In this document: in pieces, positions 1 through 7,291 of the stretch
Position numbering within the stretch: position 1 is the first letter of the stretch
How the letters are laid out: each line of letters starts with the position of its first letter
Assembly: GCF_904831005.1 (NCBI RefSeq)
Contig: NZ_LR882982.1
Coordinates: forward strand, 1,302,001-1,366,000
Source of the DNA: Microbacterium hydrocarbonoxydans
GTDB lineage: Bacteria > Actinomycetota > Actinomycetes > Actinomycetales > Microbacteriaceae
Direction of reading: 5' to 3'
Length of the DNA stretch: 64,000 nucleotides
The notes under the pieces: generated by a model
What the model was told of the DNA's origin: nothing
What the model saw: the letters and a program-made list of their open reading frames with translations, nothing else
Database searches by the model: none
Made by a program: the position numbers and the translations under genes

Positions 1-407
1 TCGGTCCAGAAGTGCGAGTCCGGCATCCCGGCGGCGTCGCCCGCACTGTAGTCGAGGACCTCGATCGTGTCGCCGGCCGCGAACAGCGGCACGTCGGTCG
101 CCGCCGCAGCGTCGAGGTGCTGCTGCAGACCCTCCTCGAGGCCGAGACCGTTCGAGACGATCAGATCTGCGTCCCGCAGAGTGGCCGCCTCGTGAGCCGA
201 GATCTCGAACGAGTGCGGATCGGCGTTCGGCTTCATGAGCGTCACCACCCGCGCCTGGTCGCCGACGATCTCGTCGACGACGTCGCCGAGGATGTTCGTG
301 GACACGACGATCAGAGGGCGGTCATCACCGGCCGATGCACATCCCGCGAGGGGGAGGGCAGCGAGTCCGAGCACGGTGACCATGGCATGGAGGCGGGGGA
401 GGCGCAT
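1..407 (-). CDS. aztC: AztC-like zinc ABC transporter substrate-binding lipoprotein (N-terminal part)
   Basis: This is the substrate-binding lipoprotein of a ZnuA/TroA-type zinc importer; the 3' end lies beyond the left edge, so only about 135 residues are visible. A signal peptide ends in the lipobox LAGC (Cys23), so the mature protein should be anchored to the outer face of the membrane. His65 in the NADPHSFEIS segment matches the first metal-ligand histidine of the cluster A-I family, and the stretch VVSTNILGDVVDEIVG is typical of its first domain. The start ATG at 407 lies three bases after the stop of the aztD-like gene, so the gene is the last visible one of a B-D-C operon read leftward. 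The zinc assignment rests on these neighbours and on the Zur-like site upstream of the operon; manganese is the main alternative. Confidence 0.85.
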   Translation of the reverse strand, partial: MRLPRLHAMVTVLGLAALPLAGCASAGDDRPLIVVSTNILGDVVDEIVGDQARVVTLMKPNADPHSFEISAHEAATLRDADLIVSNGLGLEEGLQQHLDAAAATDVPLFAAGDTIEVLDYSAGDAAGMPDSHFWT

Positions 408-410
408 GCG

Positions 411-1682
411 TCAGCGTCCCGTCTCGGCGACGAAGGCCGGCTCGGTGGCGGTGTCGAAGGTGCGGGCGATGCGCGCGCCGTCGGCGTAGTCGATCTCGTA
501 CAGTCGGCGTTCCGCAGGGGCGCTGAGGTAGGCGCGGTGCTGGTCGGCGATGAGCGTCGGCGACATGCCGCTCGAGAGCGAGCCGGTGACGAGCGGTGGC
601 GTCTCGGCGAGCAGAGACCCGTCATCCGCACTCAGTACGAGCATCCGGCCGTCGAGTGCGAGGGCGAGCAGGTGGCCTGCATCGTCGTCGACCGCCGTCA
701 CCTGTCCGAGCGGCGTGGGAGGGGTCAGCAGCGTCCATGAGCGCGCGCGGGTGTCGAGCAGACGGATGTCGGTCGGTCCCGCGAGGGCTGCGACGGTCGG
801 TCGGCCCTCTCTGTTGTCGAACGACGTGATGGCCGACGGTCTCGCGCCGGCGGGGTAGGGGATGTGCTCGACGATCAGCTCGCCCCCGTCGACGTGCGCG
901 AGCACTGCGCCGTCGGCGCAGCCGATGACGGCGCCGACGCGGGTCGTGATGGTTCCCGACGGAGCCGCGCACGGGTGCTCGAGTCCGGTCGGCTCTCCGC
1001 CTGCGTCGTAGGCGGCGACGGCCGTCGCTCGCCCCCCGTCGGTCTGCGTCACGAGGGCGAACGATCCGACGGGCACGACGAGGCCATCGTGCGGTTCGCG
1101 TTCGAGTCGGAAGAGCTCACGGATCTCGCCTCTCGACAGCGCCTCGGTATCGAGCAGCACGGCATCGCCGGAATCGGCGAACGAGAGCCCCGTGCCACCC
1201 GACGTCGAGCTGTTCGTCGTGGCGATCGAGGCCTCTCCCTCGCCGCTGACCGTGCCCAGCAACTCGGGCGCGGCGCGGTAGTAGTGGAAGTGGTCGACGT
1301 GATCCCACGTCCAGACGCCGCTGTCGACGATCTCGACGCCGTCGCCGGAGTCGGCGAAGAGATAGCGCCCGTCGGTCGTCATCGCCGACGGCGCCGTCAC
1401 CTCTGCGATCTCGGTGATGCTCTCGTCGAGAAGGTCGAGGTGGGTCACCATGCCTGTCGCGTCGATCGTGGTGAGGCCCAGCTGGGGCTCCGCGAGCTCT
1501 TCTGCGCCGACCATCGCGCCGTGCCCCGCATCGTCCGGTGCAGCGCCCGGATCAGGGGTCTGATCGACGAGCGGCTCGCCCGCGCACGCCGCGAGGGCGA
1601 GAGCGAGAGATCCGAGAACGGTGAGAGCGGGGATACGTGAGCGCACGGCGACCTTTCGAGCGGGGGAGAGGGGAGGAGTCAT
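411..1682 (-). CDS. aztD: AztD-like zinc metallochaperone, predicted lipoprotein
   Basis: The product resembles AztD, which in Paracoccus hands zinc to the AztC binding protein. It is a beta-propeller-like protein of about 423 residues with repeated short strands. A histidine cluster HVDHFHYYRA near residue 155 is the likely metal-binding centre, and a GHGAM segment follows the signal region. The start ATG at 1682 overlaps the stop of the permease gene in an ATGA arrangement, which supports this start over a later GTG. The N-terminus has a basic region, a hydrophobic core and LAAC, so here the protein looks like a lipoprotein rather than a freely soluble periplasmic chaperone. It sits between the permease and the binding protein in one operon. 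Function is by family and context, not proven. Confidence 0.8.
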   Translation of the reverse strand: MTPPLSPARKVAVRSRIPALTVLGSLALALAACAGEPLVDQTPDPGAAPDDAGHGAMVGAEELAEPQLGLTTIDATGMVTHLDLLDESITEIAEVTAPSAMTTDGRYLFADSGDGVEIVDSGVWTWDHVDHFHYYRAAPELLGTVSGEGEASIATTNSSTSGGTGLSFADSGDAVLLDTEALSRGEIRELFRLEREPHDGLVVPVGSFALVTQTDGGRATAVAAYDAGGEPTGLEHPCAAPSGTITTRVGAVIGCADGAVLAHVDGGELIVEHIPYPAGARPSAITSFDNREGRPTVAALAGPTDIRLLDTRARSWTLLTPPTPLGQVTAVDDDAGHLLALALDGRMLVLSADDGSLLAETPPLVTGSLSSGMSPTLIADQHRAYLSAPAERRLYEIDYADGARIARTFDTATEPAFVAETGR

Positions 1683-2545
1683 CGGGACAGCGCGGGGTGT
1701 GCGGCACGGGGCGACCGACGGATGCCGATCGCTCGGCGCGTCGCCGCCGACGCGCCGGCGAGCATGATGGCTGCCGCGGCGACGGAGGCGCCGGCTGCGG
1801 TCGCGAGGTGCCAGGAGGCGAGGAGGCCGAGCGCCACGGCGGCGATGCCGAACACGCATGCGAGGAGCATCCGGGTGGGGATCCGGGTGGTCCATTGGCC
1901 CGCCGCGACCGCCGGCGCGAGCAGCAGTCCCACGACGAGCATCGAGCCGACCGCCTGATACGACGCGACGACGGCGAGGGTCACCAGCCCGACGAGTGCG
2001 GCCTGGGCGAGCCGGGGGCGAAGCCCGAGAACCGATGCGATCCGGGTGTCGAGTGCCAGTGCGACGAATGAGCGGTGGCACACACCGGCCGTGATGAGTC
2101 CCACGGCTGCAGCGGCACCCGAGAGCAGCAGGTCGGTTTCGGTGACGGCCAGGATGTCGCCGAACAGGATGGCGGTCGCATCGGTGGCGAAGCTGCCCGA
2201 ATGCGAGATCACGATGACGCCGAGCGCCAGCATCGAGACGAAGAGGAGGCCGATGCTGGTGTCGTACGAGAGCCGCGCACGGCGCTGCAGCGCGCCGATG
2301 CCCGCGCTCATGACGACCGCACTGAGCGCGCCGCCGACGAGCACAGGAAAACCCGCCACCGTGGCGAGCGCCACGCCGGGGAGCATGCCGTGCGCGAGCG
2401 CTTCGCCGAGGAACGCCATACCGCGGATCACCACCCAGGTCCCGACGATTCCGCACAGCACCGCGACGAGGGCGCCGCCGACCATGCCGCGCTGGACGAA
2501 GTCGAAGGCGAAGGGGGCGAGGACGATGGAGAGCGGATCTGTCAC
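1679..2545 (-). CDS. aztB: AztB-like zinc ABC transporter permease
   Basis: This is an ABC-3 family permease of 288 residues, the ZnuB/MntB type, with about eight hydrophobic helices. The cytoplasmic coupling segment contains GEALAHGMLPGVA near residue 50, a region well conserved in this family. The start is GTG at 2545, preceded by GGGAG at a normal distance. It is first in the leftward operon aztB-aztD-aztC and diverges from the ATPase gene aztA, with 55 bases between them carrying a Zur/Fur-type palindrome. The permease should form the membrane channel driven by AztA and fed by AztC. Manganese specificity cannot be fully excluded from the permease alone. Confidence 0.88.
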   Translation of the reverse strand: MTDPLSIVLAPFAFDFVQRGMVGGALVAVLCGIVGTWVVIRGMAFLGEALAHGMLPGVALATVAGFPVLVGGALSAVVMSAGIGALQRRARLSYDTSIGLLFVSMLALGVIVISHSGSFATDATAILFGDILAVTETDLLLSGAAAAVGLITAGVCHRSFVALALDTRIASVLGLRPRLAQAALVGLVTLAVVASYQAVGSMLVVGLLLAPAVAAGQWTTRIPTRMLLACVFGIAAVALGLLASWHLATAAGASVAAAAIMLAGASAATRRAIGIRRSPRAAHPALSR

Positions 2546-2567
2546 GTCTCCCGACCTTAGACGTAAT

Positions 2568-2582
2568 TGAGAATGATTATCA
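2568..2582. promoter_or_regulatory. Zur-type operator between aztB and aztA
   Basis: The 15-base sequence TGAGAATGATTATCA is a 7-1-7 near-palindrome with only one mismatched pair between the arms. It matches the general Fur/Zur box form TGATAATnATTATCA. It lies in the 55-base divergent spacer, 22 bases from the aztB start and 18 bases from the aztA start, so one bound dimer could shut off both arms. Zur rather than Fur is inferred from the zinc genes on both sides. Confidence 0.72.
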
Positions 2583-2600
2583 AACTCGTATTATGAAGAC

Positions 2601-3260
2601 ATGATGATTCCCACGGCCGAACTCGCGCCGCTCGCCACTCTGACGAACATCCACGTCGACTACGACGGGAGAGATGTCCTGTGCGGGGTGGATATCACGC
2701 TGCGGCGGGGCGAGCTGCTGGCGATCGCTGGCCCGAACGGAGCCGGCAAATCGACGCTGCTCGAGGTGCTCGCCGGGGTTCATGAATCGCGAGTCGGCGA
2801 GCGATCGGTGAACGGCTCGCTCGCGTTCGTTCCGCAGCGCGCAGGAATCTCGGAGCGACTGCCTGTCACGGTGCGCGACGTGGTGAGCGTGGGACTCTGG
2901 GGGCGACTCGGGTGGTGGCGTCGGCCGGACGCCGCCGCCCGAGATGTCATCGATCGGTCTATGGCGCGACTCGACATCGGCACTCTCGCATCGGCGTCCT
3001 TCTCCGCACTCTCGGGTGGACAGCAGCAGCGCGCGCTTCTCGCGCAGGGCCTCGCGAGATCTGCCGATCTGCTGCTGCTCGATGAGCCCACGACGGGACT
3101 CGACGTCGAGAGCGCGCTGCTGATCCGCGCGGCCCTGCGCGACGAGGTGAGGCGAGGGGTCGCCGTCGTGTGCGTCTCGCACGACACCGCTCTGCTCACA
3201 GATGCCGATCGCGTGATTCGTCTGCGGGAAGGGGTGGTGGTCACAGATTCCGACCCGTGA
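2601..3260 (+). CDS. aztA: AztA-like zinc ABC transporter ATP-binding protein
   Basis: This 219-residue ABC ATPase powers the zinc importer made with the AztB permease and AztC binding protein encoded on the opposite strand. Walker A is GPNGAGKST (residues 44-52), the signature motif is LSGGQQQR (137-144), Walker B is LLLLDEP (157-163), and the H-loop SHD is near residue 198. Two ATG codons stand in tandem at 2601 and 2604 with only a weak GAAGA upstream, so the start could be three bases later. Length and motif spacing are normal for a ZnuC/MntB-type ATPase. The Zur-like palindrome just upstream suggests zinc repression together with the divergent operon. Confidence 0.9.
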   Translation: MMIPTAELAPLATLTNIHVDYDGRDVLCGVDITLRRGELLAIAGPNGAGKSTLLEVLAGVHESRVGERSVNGSLAFVPQRAGISERLPVTVRDVVSVGLWGRLGWWRRPDAAARDVIDRSMARLDIGTLASASFSALSGGQQQRALLAQGLARSADLLLLDEPTTGLDVESALLIRAALRDEVRRGVAVVCVSHDTALLTDADRVIRLREGVVVTDSDP

Positions 3261-3270
3261 CCAGATTTTG

Positions 3271-3283
3271 CTAGCTAAGCTAG
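3271..3283. promoter_or_regulatory. Perfect 13-bp palindrome over the MFS gene promoter
   Basis: CTAGCT-A-AGCTAG is a perfect 6-1-6 inverted repeat that covers the likely -10 hexamer TAAGCT (3276-3281) of the following transporter gene. The start codon at 3289 follows the hexamer by seven bases. A palindrome on a -10 element is a typical place for a TetR or MarR family repressor to bind. No regulator gene is adjacent, so the binding protein is unknown. Confidence 0.55.
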
Positions 3284-3288
3284 TAGTC

Positions 3289-4935
3289 ATGGAACGATAC
3301 GAACGCCTGCGCTGGGTCGGCCTGGTCTTCATCAGCATCGCGGTGTCGCTGATCATCGTCGATTCGACGATCGTCAACGTGGCGATCCCCGCGATCGTCG
3401 ACGATCTCGGCATCACCTCGACCGAGGTGCAGTGGGTGCAGGAGTCGTACACTCTCGTGTTCGCGGCTCTGCTGCTCGTGTTCGGCACGCTCGCCGACCG
3501 ATTCGGTCGACGACGGGTCATGATCATCGGAGTCGTCGTGTTCGCGGCGTCATCGGTGCTCGCCGCGTTCGCACCCGACGGCGGCATGCTGATCCTCGCC
3601 CGTCTCATGCAGGGCGTCGGAGGGGCGATGATCCTGCCCACGACCCTGTCGATCATCAACGCGACCTTCCGCGGACGAGAGCGGGGCATCGCGTTCGCGG
3701 TGTGGGGTTCGACGATCGGCGGCATGGCCGCGGTCGGGCCGCTGCTCGGGGGATGGCTGACGACGGCGTTCTCATGGCGATGGGCGTTCGGCATCAACAT
3801 CCCGCTCGGGATCATCATCGTGATCGGCGTTCTGCTGACGGTGGCCGAGTCTCGCGGCGACCGGACCGCGAAGATCGACGTGGTGGGGGCGATCCTGTCC
3901 GTCGTGACGATGGCGAGCCTGGTCTTCGGCCTGATCGAGGGACGGACCTACGGATGGTGGCTGGTCGACCAGCGGCCGCGTATCGGTGACTGGACCTGGC
4001 CGCTGCATCTGTCTCCCATCCCGTTCGCCTTCGCGCTGGCGCTCGTGGGACTCATCGGTTTCATCGCGTGGGGCGTGCACCGCGAACGCCGGGGCCGTTC
4101 GACGCTGCTCGCACTGCGGCTGTTCTCGATCCCGTCCTTCCGCAACGGCAACATCGCAGCCACGGTGGTCTCGCTCGGTGAGTTCGGCATCATCCTCGCG
4201 CTGCCGCTGTGGCTGCAGTTCGTCCTCGGCTTCGATGCGCTGCAGACCGGCCTGTTGCTGCTCGCCCTGGCAGGCGGGTCGTTCGTCGCCAGCGGTGCGG
4301 CGGGCGCGACGAGCGGAAAGATCGCTCCGGTCTGGGTCGTCCGTGCGGGACTCCTCGCCGAGATCGTCGGCGTGGCCGGTGTCGGGTTCGTCATCGCCCC
4401 CGGGGCCTCGTGGGTGCCACTCGTGCCGTTCCTCTTCGTCTATGGTCTCGGTGTCGGGCTGGCCACGGCCCAACTCACCGGGGTCGTGCTTGCCGACGTG
4501 CCCGTCAGCGACAGCGGTGCGGCGTCGGGAACCCAATCGACGTCGAGGCAGCTCGGCGCGGCGCTCGGTGTGGCGGTGCTCGGCACGGTGCTCTTCACCA
4601 GCACCGCCGGCATCCTCGATTCCTCCCTCGACGCGCGCGGTGTGCCGTCTGAGCAGCGAGACCAGATCGTCTCGTCGGTCGTCGACAGCGCCGGAGCGGC
4701 TATCAGCGGACTCGAGGCGCAGCCGGGGATGTCGGAGATCGCCGACGACGCCAAGGCCGCGTTCTCCGACGGCACGCGGTTCGCGGCGTGGACGGCCGCG
4801 GGGTTCCTCACGCTCGGCCTCCTCTCGACGATCTCGCTCGGATCCACCTCGAGAATGCGGGGGGAGGGGGAGGGGGAGAACACCGGCGCGACGGGATCCG
4901 GGCTGGACGCCGAGGGGGTCCGGGACCAGACTTGA
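3289..4935 (+). CDS. MFS drug exporter, DHA2 (EmrB/QacA) family
   Basis: The 548-residue product is a 14-helix major facilitator exporter that would use the proton gradient to expel drugs or other small molecules. Near the N-terminus the segment DSTIVNVAIPAI is the family's first-helix motif. GTLADRFGRRRVM is the MFS motif A loop, and RLMQGVGGAMILPTTLSII is the motif typical of 14-TM members. The chosen ATG at 3289 gives the usual N-terminus MERYERLRWVG; an in-frame TTG at 3268 lies inside the promoter palindrome and is unlikely. No ribosome binding site is visible, so the transcript may be leaderless. An FMN reductase follows after 41 bases. The substrate cannot be told from sequence. Confidence 0.88.
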   Translation: MERYERLRWVGLVFISIAVSLIIVDSTIVNVAIPAIVDDLGITSTEVQWVQESYTLVFAALLLVFGTLADRFGRRRVMIIGVVVFAASSVLAAFAPDGGMLILARLMQGVGGAMILPTTLSIINATFRGRERGIAFAVWGSTIGGMAAVGPLLGGWLTTAFSWRWAFGINIPLGIIIVIGVLLTVAESRGDRTAKIDVVGAILSVVTMASLVFGLIEGRTYGWWLVDQRPRIGDWTWPLHLSPIPFAFALALVGLIGFIAWGVHRERRGRSTLLALRLFSIPSFRNGNIAATVVSLGEFGIILALPLWLQFVLGFDALQTGLLLLALAGGSFVASGAAGATSGKIAPVWVVRAGLLAEIVGVAGVGFVIAPGASWVPLVPFLFVYGLGVGLATAQLTGVVLADVPVSDSGAASGTQSTSRQLGAALGVAVLGTVLFTSTAGILDSSLDARGVPSEQRDQIVSSVVDSAGAAISGLEAQPGMSEIADDAKAAFSDGTRFAAWTAAGFLTLGLLSTISLGSTSRMRGEGEGENTGATGSGLDAEGVRDQT

Positions 4936-4976
4936 CCCAGCGTCACCGCAGACGCCCCACAAGATGAGGAGCGGTC

Positions 4977-5552
4977 ATGGCATACCGAGTCGGATATTTC
5001 GTCGGAAGTCTCTCTTCCACCTCGATCAACCGCATCCTGGCGACGGCTCTGATCGGTCTGGCGCCGGATGATCTCGAGTTCTTCGAGATCCCGATCCGCG
5101 ATCTCCCGCTCTACAGCCAGGACTACGACGCGGACTATCCACCGATCGCGGTCGCGCTGAAAGAGGCCATCGACTCGGCGGACGCGGTGCTGTTCGTGAC
5201 TCCGGAGTACAACCGATCGATCCCCGGCGGACTCAAGAACGCGATCGACTGGGCATCTCGCCCGTGGGGCCAGAACTCGTTCGACCACATCCCTGCCGCA
5301 GTGATCGGCGCGTCGGTCGGCGCGATCGGCACGGCGGTCGCGCAGCAGAGCCTGCGCGGGGTGCTGAGCTTCTGCAATGCCCGGCAGATGACGGCTCCTG
5401 AGGCCTACATCCAGTTCATGCCCGACGACTACGCCGACGACGGCACCGTGAACAATCCGGGCACCGCGACGTTCCTGCGTGACTACATGGCGGAGTTCCG
5501 AGACCACATCGAACGCGTGCTCACGGTTCTGCCACGCTCGACCGAGAGCTGA
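4977..5552 (+). CDS. NADPH-dependent FMN reductase family protein
   Basis: This 191-residue flavodoxin-fold protein is of the NADPH-dependent FMN reductase/azoreductase type. The phosphate-binding loop is GSLSSTSINR near residue 10. The segment TPEYNRSIPGGLKNAIDW near residue 75 is the family signature that contacts the flavin. The start ATG has GAGGAG at a good distance. It lies 41 bases after the MFS exporter on the same strand and may be co-transcribed, which would suggest a shared stress or detoxification setting. The physiological substrate (quinone, chromate, azo dye or free flavin) cannot be chosen from sequence. Confidence 0.87.
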   Translation: MAYRVGYFVGSLSSTSINRILATALIGLAPDDLEFFEIPIRDLPLYSQDYDADYPPIAVALKEAIDSADAVLFVTPEYNRSIPGGLKNAIDWASRPWGQNSFDHIPAAVIGASVGAIGTAVAQQSLRGVLSFCNARQMTAPEAYIQFMPDDYADDGTVNNPGTATFLRDYMAEFRDHIERVLTVLPRSTES

Positions 5553-5644
5553 GTGCTCGCTCGCTCCCGGGTGAAGAGAGGTCCCGGAAGCATGATCTGC
5601 GTGGTCCAGATGTCAGGCTCTGCGCACGGAAACCGGAAGGATCC

Positions 5645-6253
5645 ATGCGAAATCTCACGTACTACATCGCCCTCTCCATCGACGGCTTCATCGCCGGACC
5701 CGACGATGAGGTCGACTTCTTCCCCGGCTCCGATGAATACATGGCGTGGATGATCGGCGAGTACGCCGATGCACTGCCCACGCATGCGCGCGCCCAGCTG
5801 GGCATCCCGGATGCGCCCCTCACTCGTTTCGACACCGTCGTGATGGGGCGCCGCACGTACGAACCCGGCCTCCAGCTCGGCATCGCCTCGCCGTATTCTC
5901 ATCTGCGCCAGTTCGTCGTCTCGAGCAGTCGCGATCAGGTCGATCCGTCGGTCACGATGATCACGAGCGACCCGATCGCGGCGGTGCGCGCACTGAAGCG
6001 CGAGGACTCGTCGTTCGACATCTACCTCGCAGGCGGCGGGGTGCTCGCGGGCGAGCTGATCGACGAGATCGATCGTCTCGTGATCAAGCGATATCCCGTG
6101 GTCGCAGGGGCAGGGAGGACCGCATTCGGCCCCGACTTCCGCCCGACCGTTTTCGCGCTCGACGAGGTGCGCACGTTCGAGGGCGGCAATGTGGTCGAGT
6201 TCTACTCCCGAGCACTCGAGGATTCGGCGGCCTCGACGAGAGAAGCCGCCTGA
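5645..6253 (+). CDS. Dihydrofolate reductase family protein (RibD C-terminal-like)
   Basis: The 202-residue product belongs to the RibD_C/dihydrofolate-reductase-like fold, a group of NADPH-binding reductases that mostly lack a proven substrate. The start LTYYIALSIDGFIAG matches the usual first strand and loop. MGRRTYE near residue 66 and the glycine-rich LAGGGVLAGELI near residue 128 are the nucleotide-binding segments. GGAAGG-like bases before the ATG serve as the ribosome site. Its stop codon lies inside the left arm of a 15-bp terminator hairpin. It is a single-gene unit after the FMN reductase, with a 92-base spacer. It is not the folate-pathway folA, which is shorter and carries different active-site residues. 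Confidence 0.82.
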   Translation: MRNLTYYIALSIDGFIAGPDDEVDFFPGSDEYMAWMIGEYADALPTHARAQLGIPDAPLTRFDTVVMGRRTYEPGLQLGIASPYSHLRQFVVSSSRDQVDPSVTMITSDPIAAVRALKREDSSFDIYLAGGGVLAGELIDEIDRLVIKRYPVVAGAGRTAFGPDFRPTVFALDEVRTFEGGNVVEFYSRALEDSAASTREAA

Positions 6254-6271
6254 GACCAGGCGGCTTCTCTC
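6238..6271 (+). terminator. 15-bp hairpin terminator after the DHFR-like gene
   Basis: GAGAGAAGCCGCCTG pairs perfectly with CAGGCGGCTTCTCTC around a four-base loop, and the stop codon of the upstream gene is part of the left arm. There is no T-run, as is common for actinobacterial hairpins. It could also shield the gene from transcription coming from the right. Confidence 0.75.
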
Positions 6272-6324
6272 GTGAAGGTGTCGTGCGCGTGCGAGTTCCC
6301 ACTCGTCATGCGTGAAACTCAGTG

Positions 6325-6397
6325 TGCCCCCGACAGGAGTCGAACCTGCGACCTACGGTACCGGAAACCGGCGCTCTATCCACTGAGCTACGGAGGC
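6325..6397 (-). tRNA. tRNA-Arg (anticodon CCG)
   Basis: Read on the minus strand, a 73-base cloverleaf is visible. The acceptor arms are GCCTCCG and CGGGGGC, with one G-T pair. The D-arm is GCTC/GAGC, the anticodon loop is TTCCGGT with CCG at positions 34-36, and the T-loop is GGTTCGACTCC-like. CCA is not encoded. The anticodon reads CGG arginine codons. The outermost pair of the anticodon stem (C-T) does not match, leaving a four-pair stem. The argS gene starts about 900 bases away, a suggestive but probably incidental placement. Confidence 0.93.
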
Positions 6398-6413
6398 GTA
6401 CCGGTCGACAATA

Positions 6414-7220
6414 TCACTGCTCGGCGGTGGTCTCCGACCCGGCCTCGGTCACGGGCGCGTCGCCGAGTTCGGCGAGCGCCGCGGCCAGCTTCTCCGCCAG
6501 GTACCGGTGGCCGTCGGTCGAGGGATGCTTGCGACCGAGATCGACGTCGATCACCGAGAGGTAGTTCTGCTCGGTGATCCAGTTCGCAGCGAGGGGAGAG
6601 ATGTACCACCATCCCCGTGCAGCGGCCAGTTCTCCGAGGTCCTTGTCGATACGGGCGGTGCCCGCGCCGACGGGGAGTTCGTGTGGAGCGGGGCCCAGCA
6701 CCACGATCGTGGCGTCGGGATACTTCGCCGTCAGCGCATCCCAGGCGGCGGTCACGGCCTCACGGTATCCGGCCTCGCCCTGCTCGCGATCGTTGATCGA
6801 TCCCTGCATGATGATGAGGTCGGGGGTGAGCGTCGGATCCAGAGCCGTGATCCGTTCACCGAATGCGGGTCCGTCGAGCCCAGGCTTCAGGTAGCCGCTG
6901 CCACGGACCCCGTTCACGATCGTCTCGCCGCCGAGCAGGTCGGCGAGCACGTATGCGTACCCCTCTGTCGGCAGCGTCGCGGCAGAGCCGTAGGTCCACG
7001 AATCGCCGAAGACGAGGACGGTGGGATCTTCCGGCAGCAGCAGTGGAGCGGGCGATATCACGACCGCATCCTCGTCGGCGGATGCCGCACCCACGGGGGC
7101 GGTGGTCGGCGCCGGAGTCCAGGGGCGGAGCACTCCGAGGACCACTGCCGCGAGGGCCAGGACGATCGCGACCGCCACCCCTGCGAGCGGCAGGCGGCGG
7201 CGGGTGATCGCGGGGCGCAT
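6414..7220 (-). CDS. Membrane-anchored or secreted SGNH/GDSL hydrolase
   Basis: The product (268 residues) has a basic N-terminus and one hydrophobic helix (about residues 11-32), so it is exported or held at the outer face of the membrane. The hydrolase motifs follow in order: FGDSWTYG with the nucleophile Ser of block I, a glycine in GVRGSGYL, GSIND with the oxyanion Asn of block III, and KHPSTDGH with the likely catalytic His near the C-terminus. The start ATG at 7220 is favoured over GTG at 7238 because a TACAGT hexamer lies exactly six bases upstream and no ribosome site is seen for either. It may act as an esterase or deacetylase on cell-wall or extracellular esters; the substrate is unknown. 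Confidence 0.83.
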   Translation of the reverse strand: MRPAITRRRLPLAGVAVAIVLALAAVVLGVLRPWTPAPTTAPVGAASADEDAVVISPAPLLLPEDPTVLVFGDSWTYGSAATLPTEGYAYVLADLLGGETIVNGVRGSGYLKPGLDGPAFGERITALDPTLTPDLIIMQGSINDREQGEAGYREAVTAAWDALTAKYPDATIVVLGPAPHELPVGAGTARIDKDLGELAAARGWWYISPLAANWITEQNYLSVIDVDLGRKHPSTDGHRYLAEKLAAALAELGDAPVTEAGSETTAEQ

Positions 7221-7226
7221 GGCATG

Positions 7227-7232
7227 ACTGTA
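7227..7232 (-). promoter_or_regulatory. -10 element TACAGT, leaderless start of the SGNH gene
   Basis: TACAGT on the minus strand is followed by exactly six bases and then ATG at 7220. Confidence 0.5.
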
Positions 7233-7291
7233 GATCACGAATCTCGCGACGCAAATTCACGGCGCGTGTCGAGCCGTAAACTGGGAGGCCT

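Noticed and set aside
411..2456. A long minus-strand frame covering aztD and reading on through aztB
   Set aside because: The upstream half is an Arg/Pro-rich shadow of the permease gene. The real gene starts at the ATGA overlap at 1682.
2780..3244. Long antisense frames such as this one inside aztA, and many like it elsewhere
   Set aside because: High GC content leaves few stops in all frames. These have Arg/Ser/Pro-rich composition and lie under clear genes.
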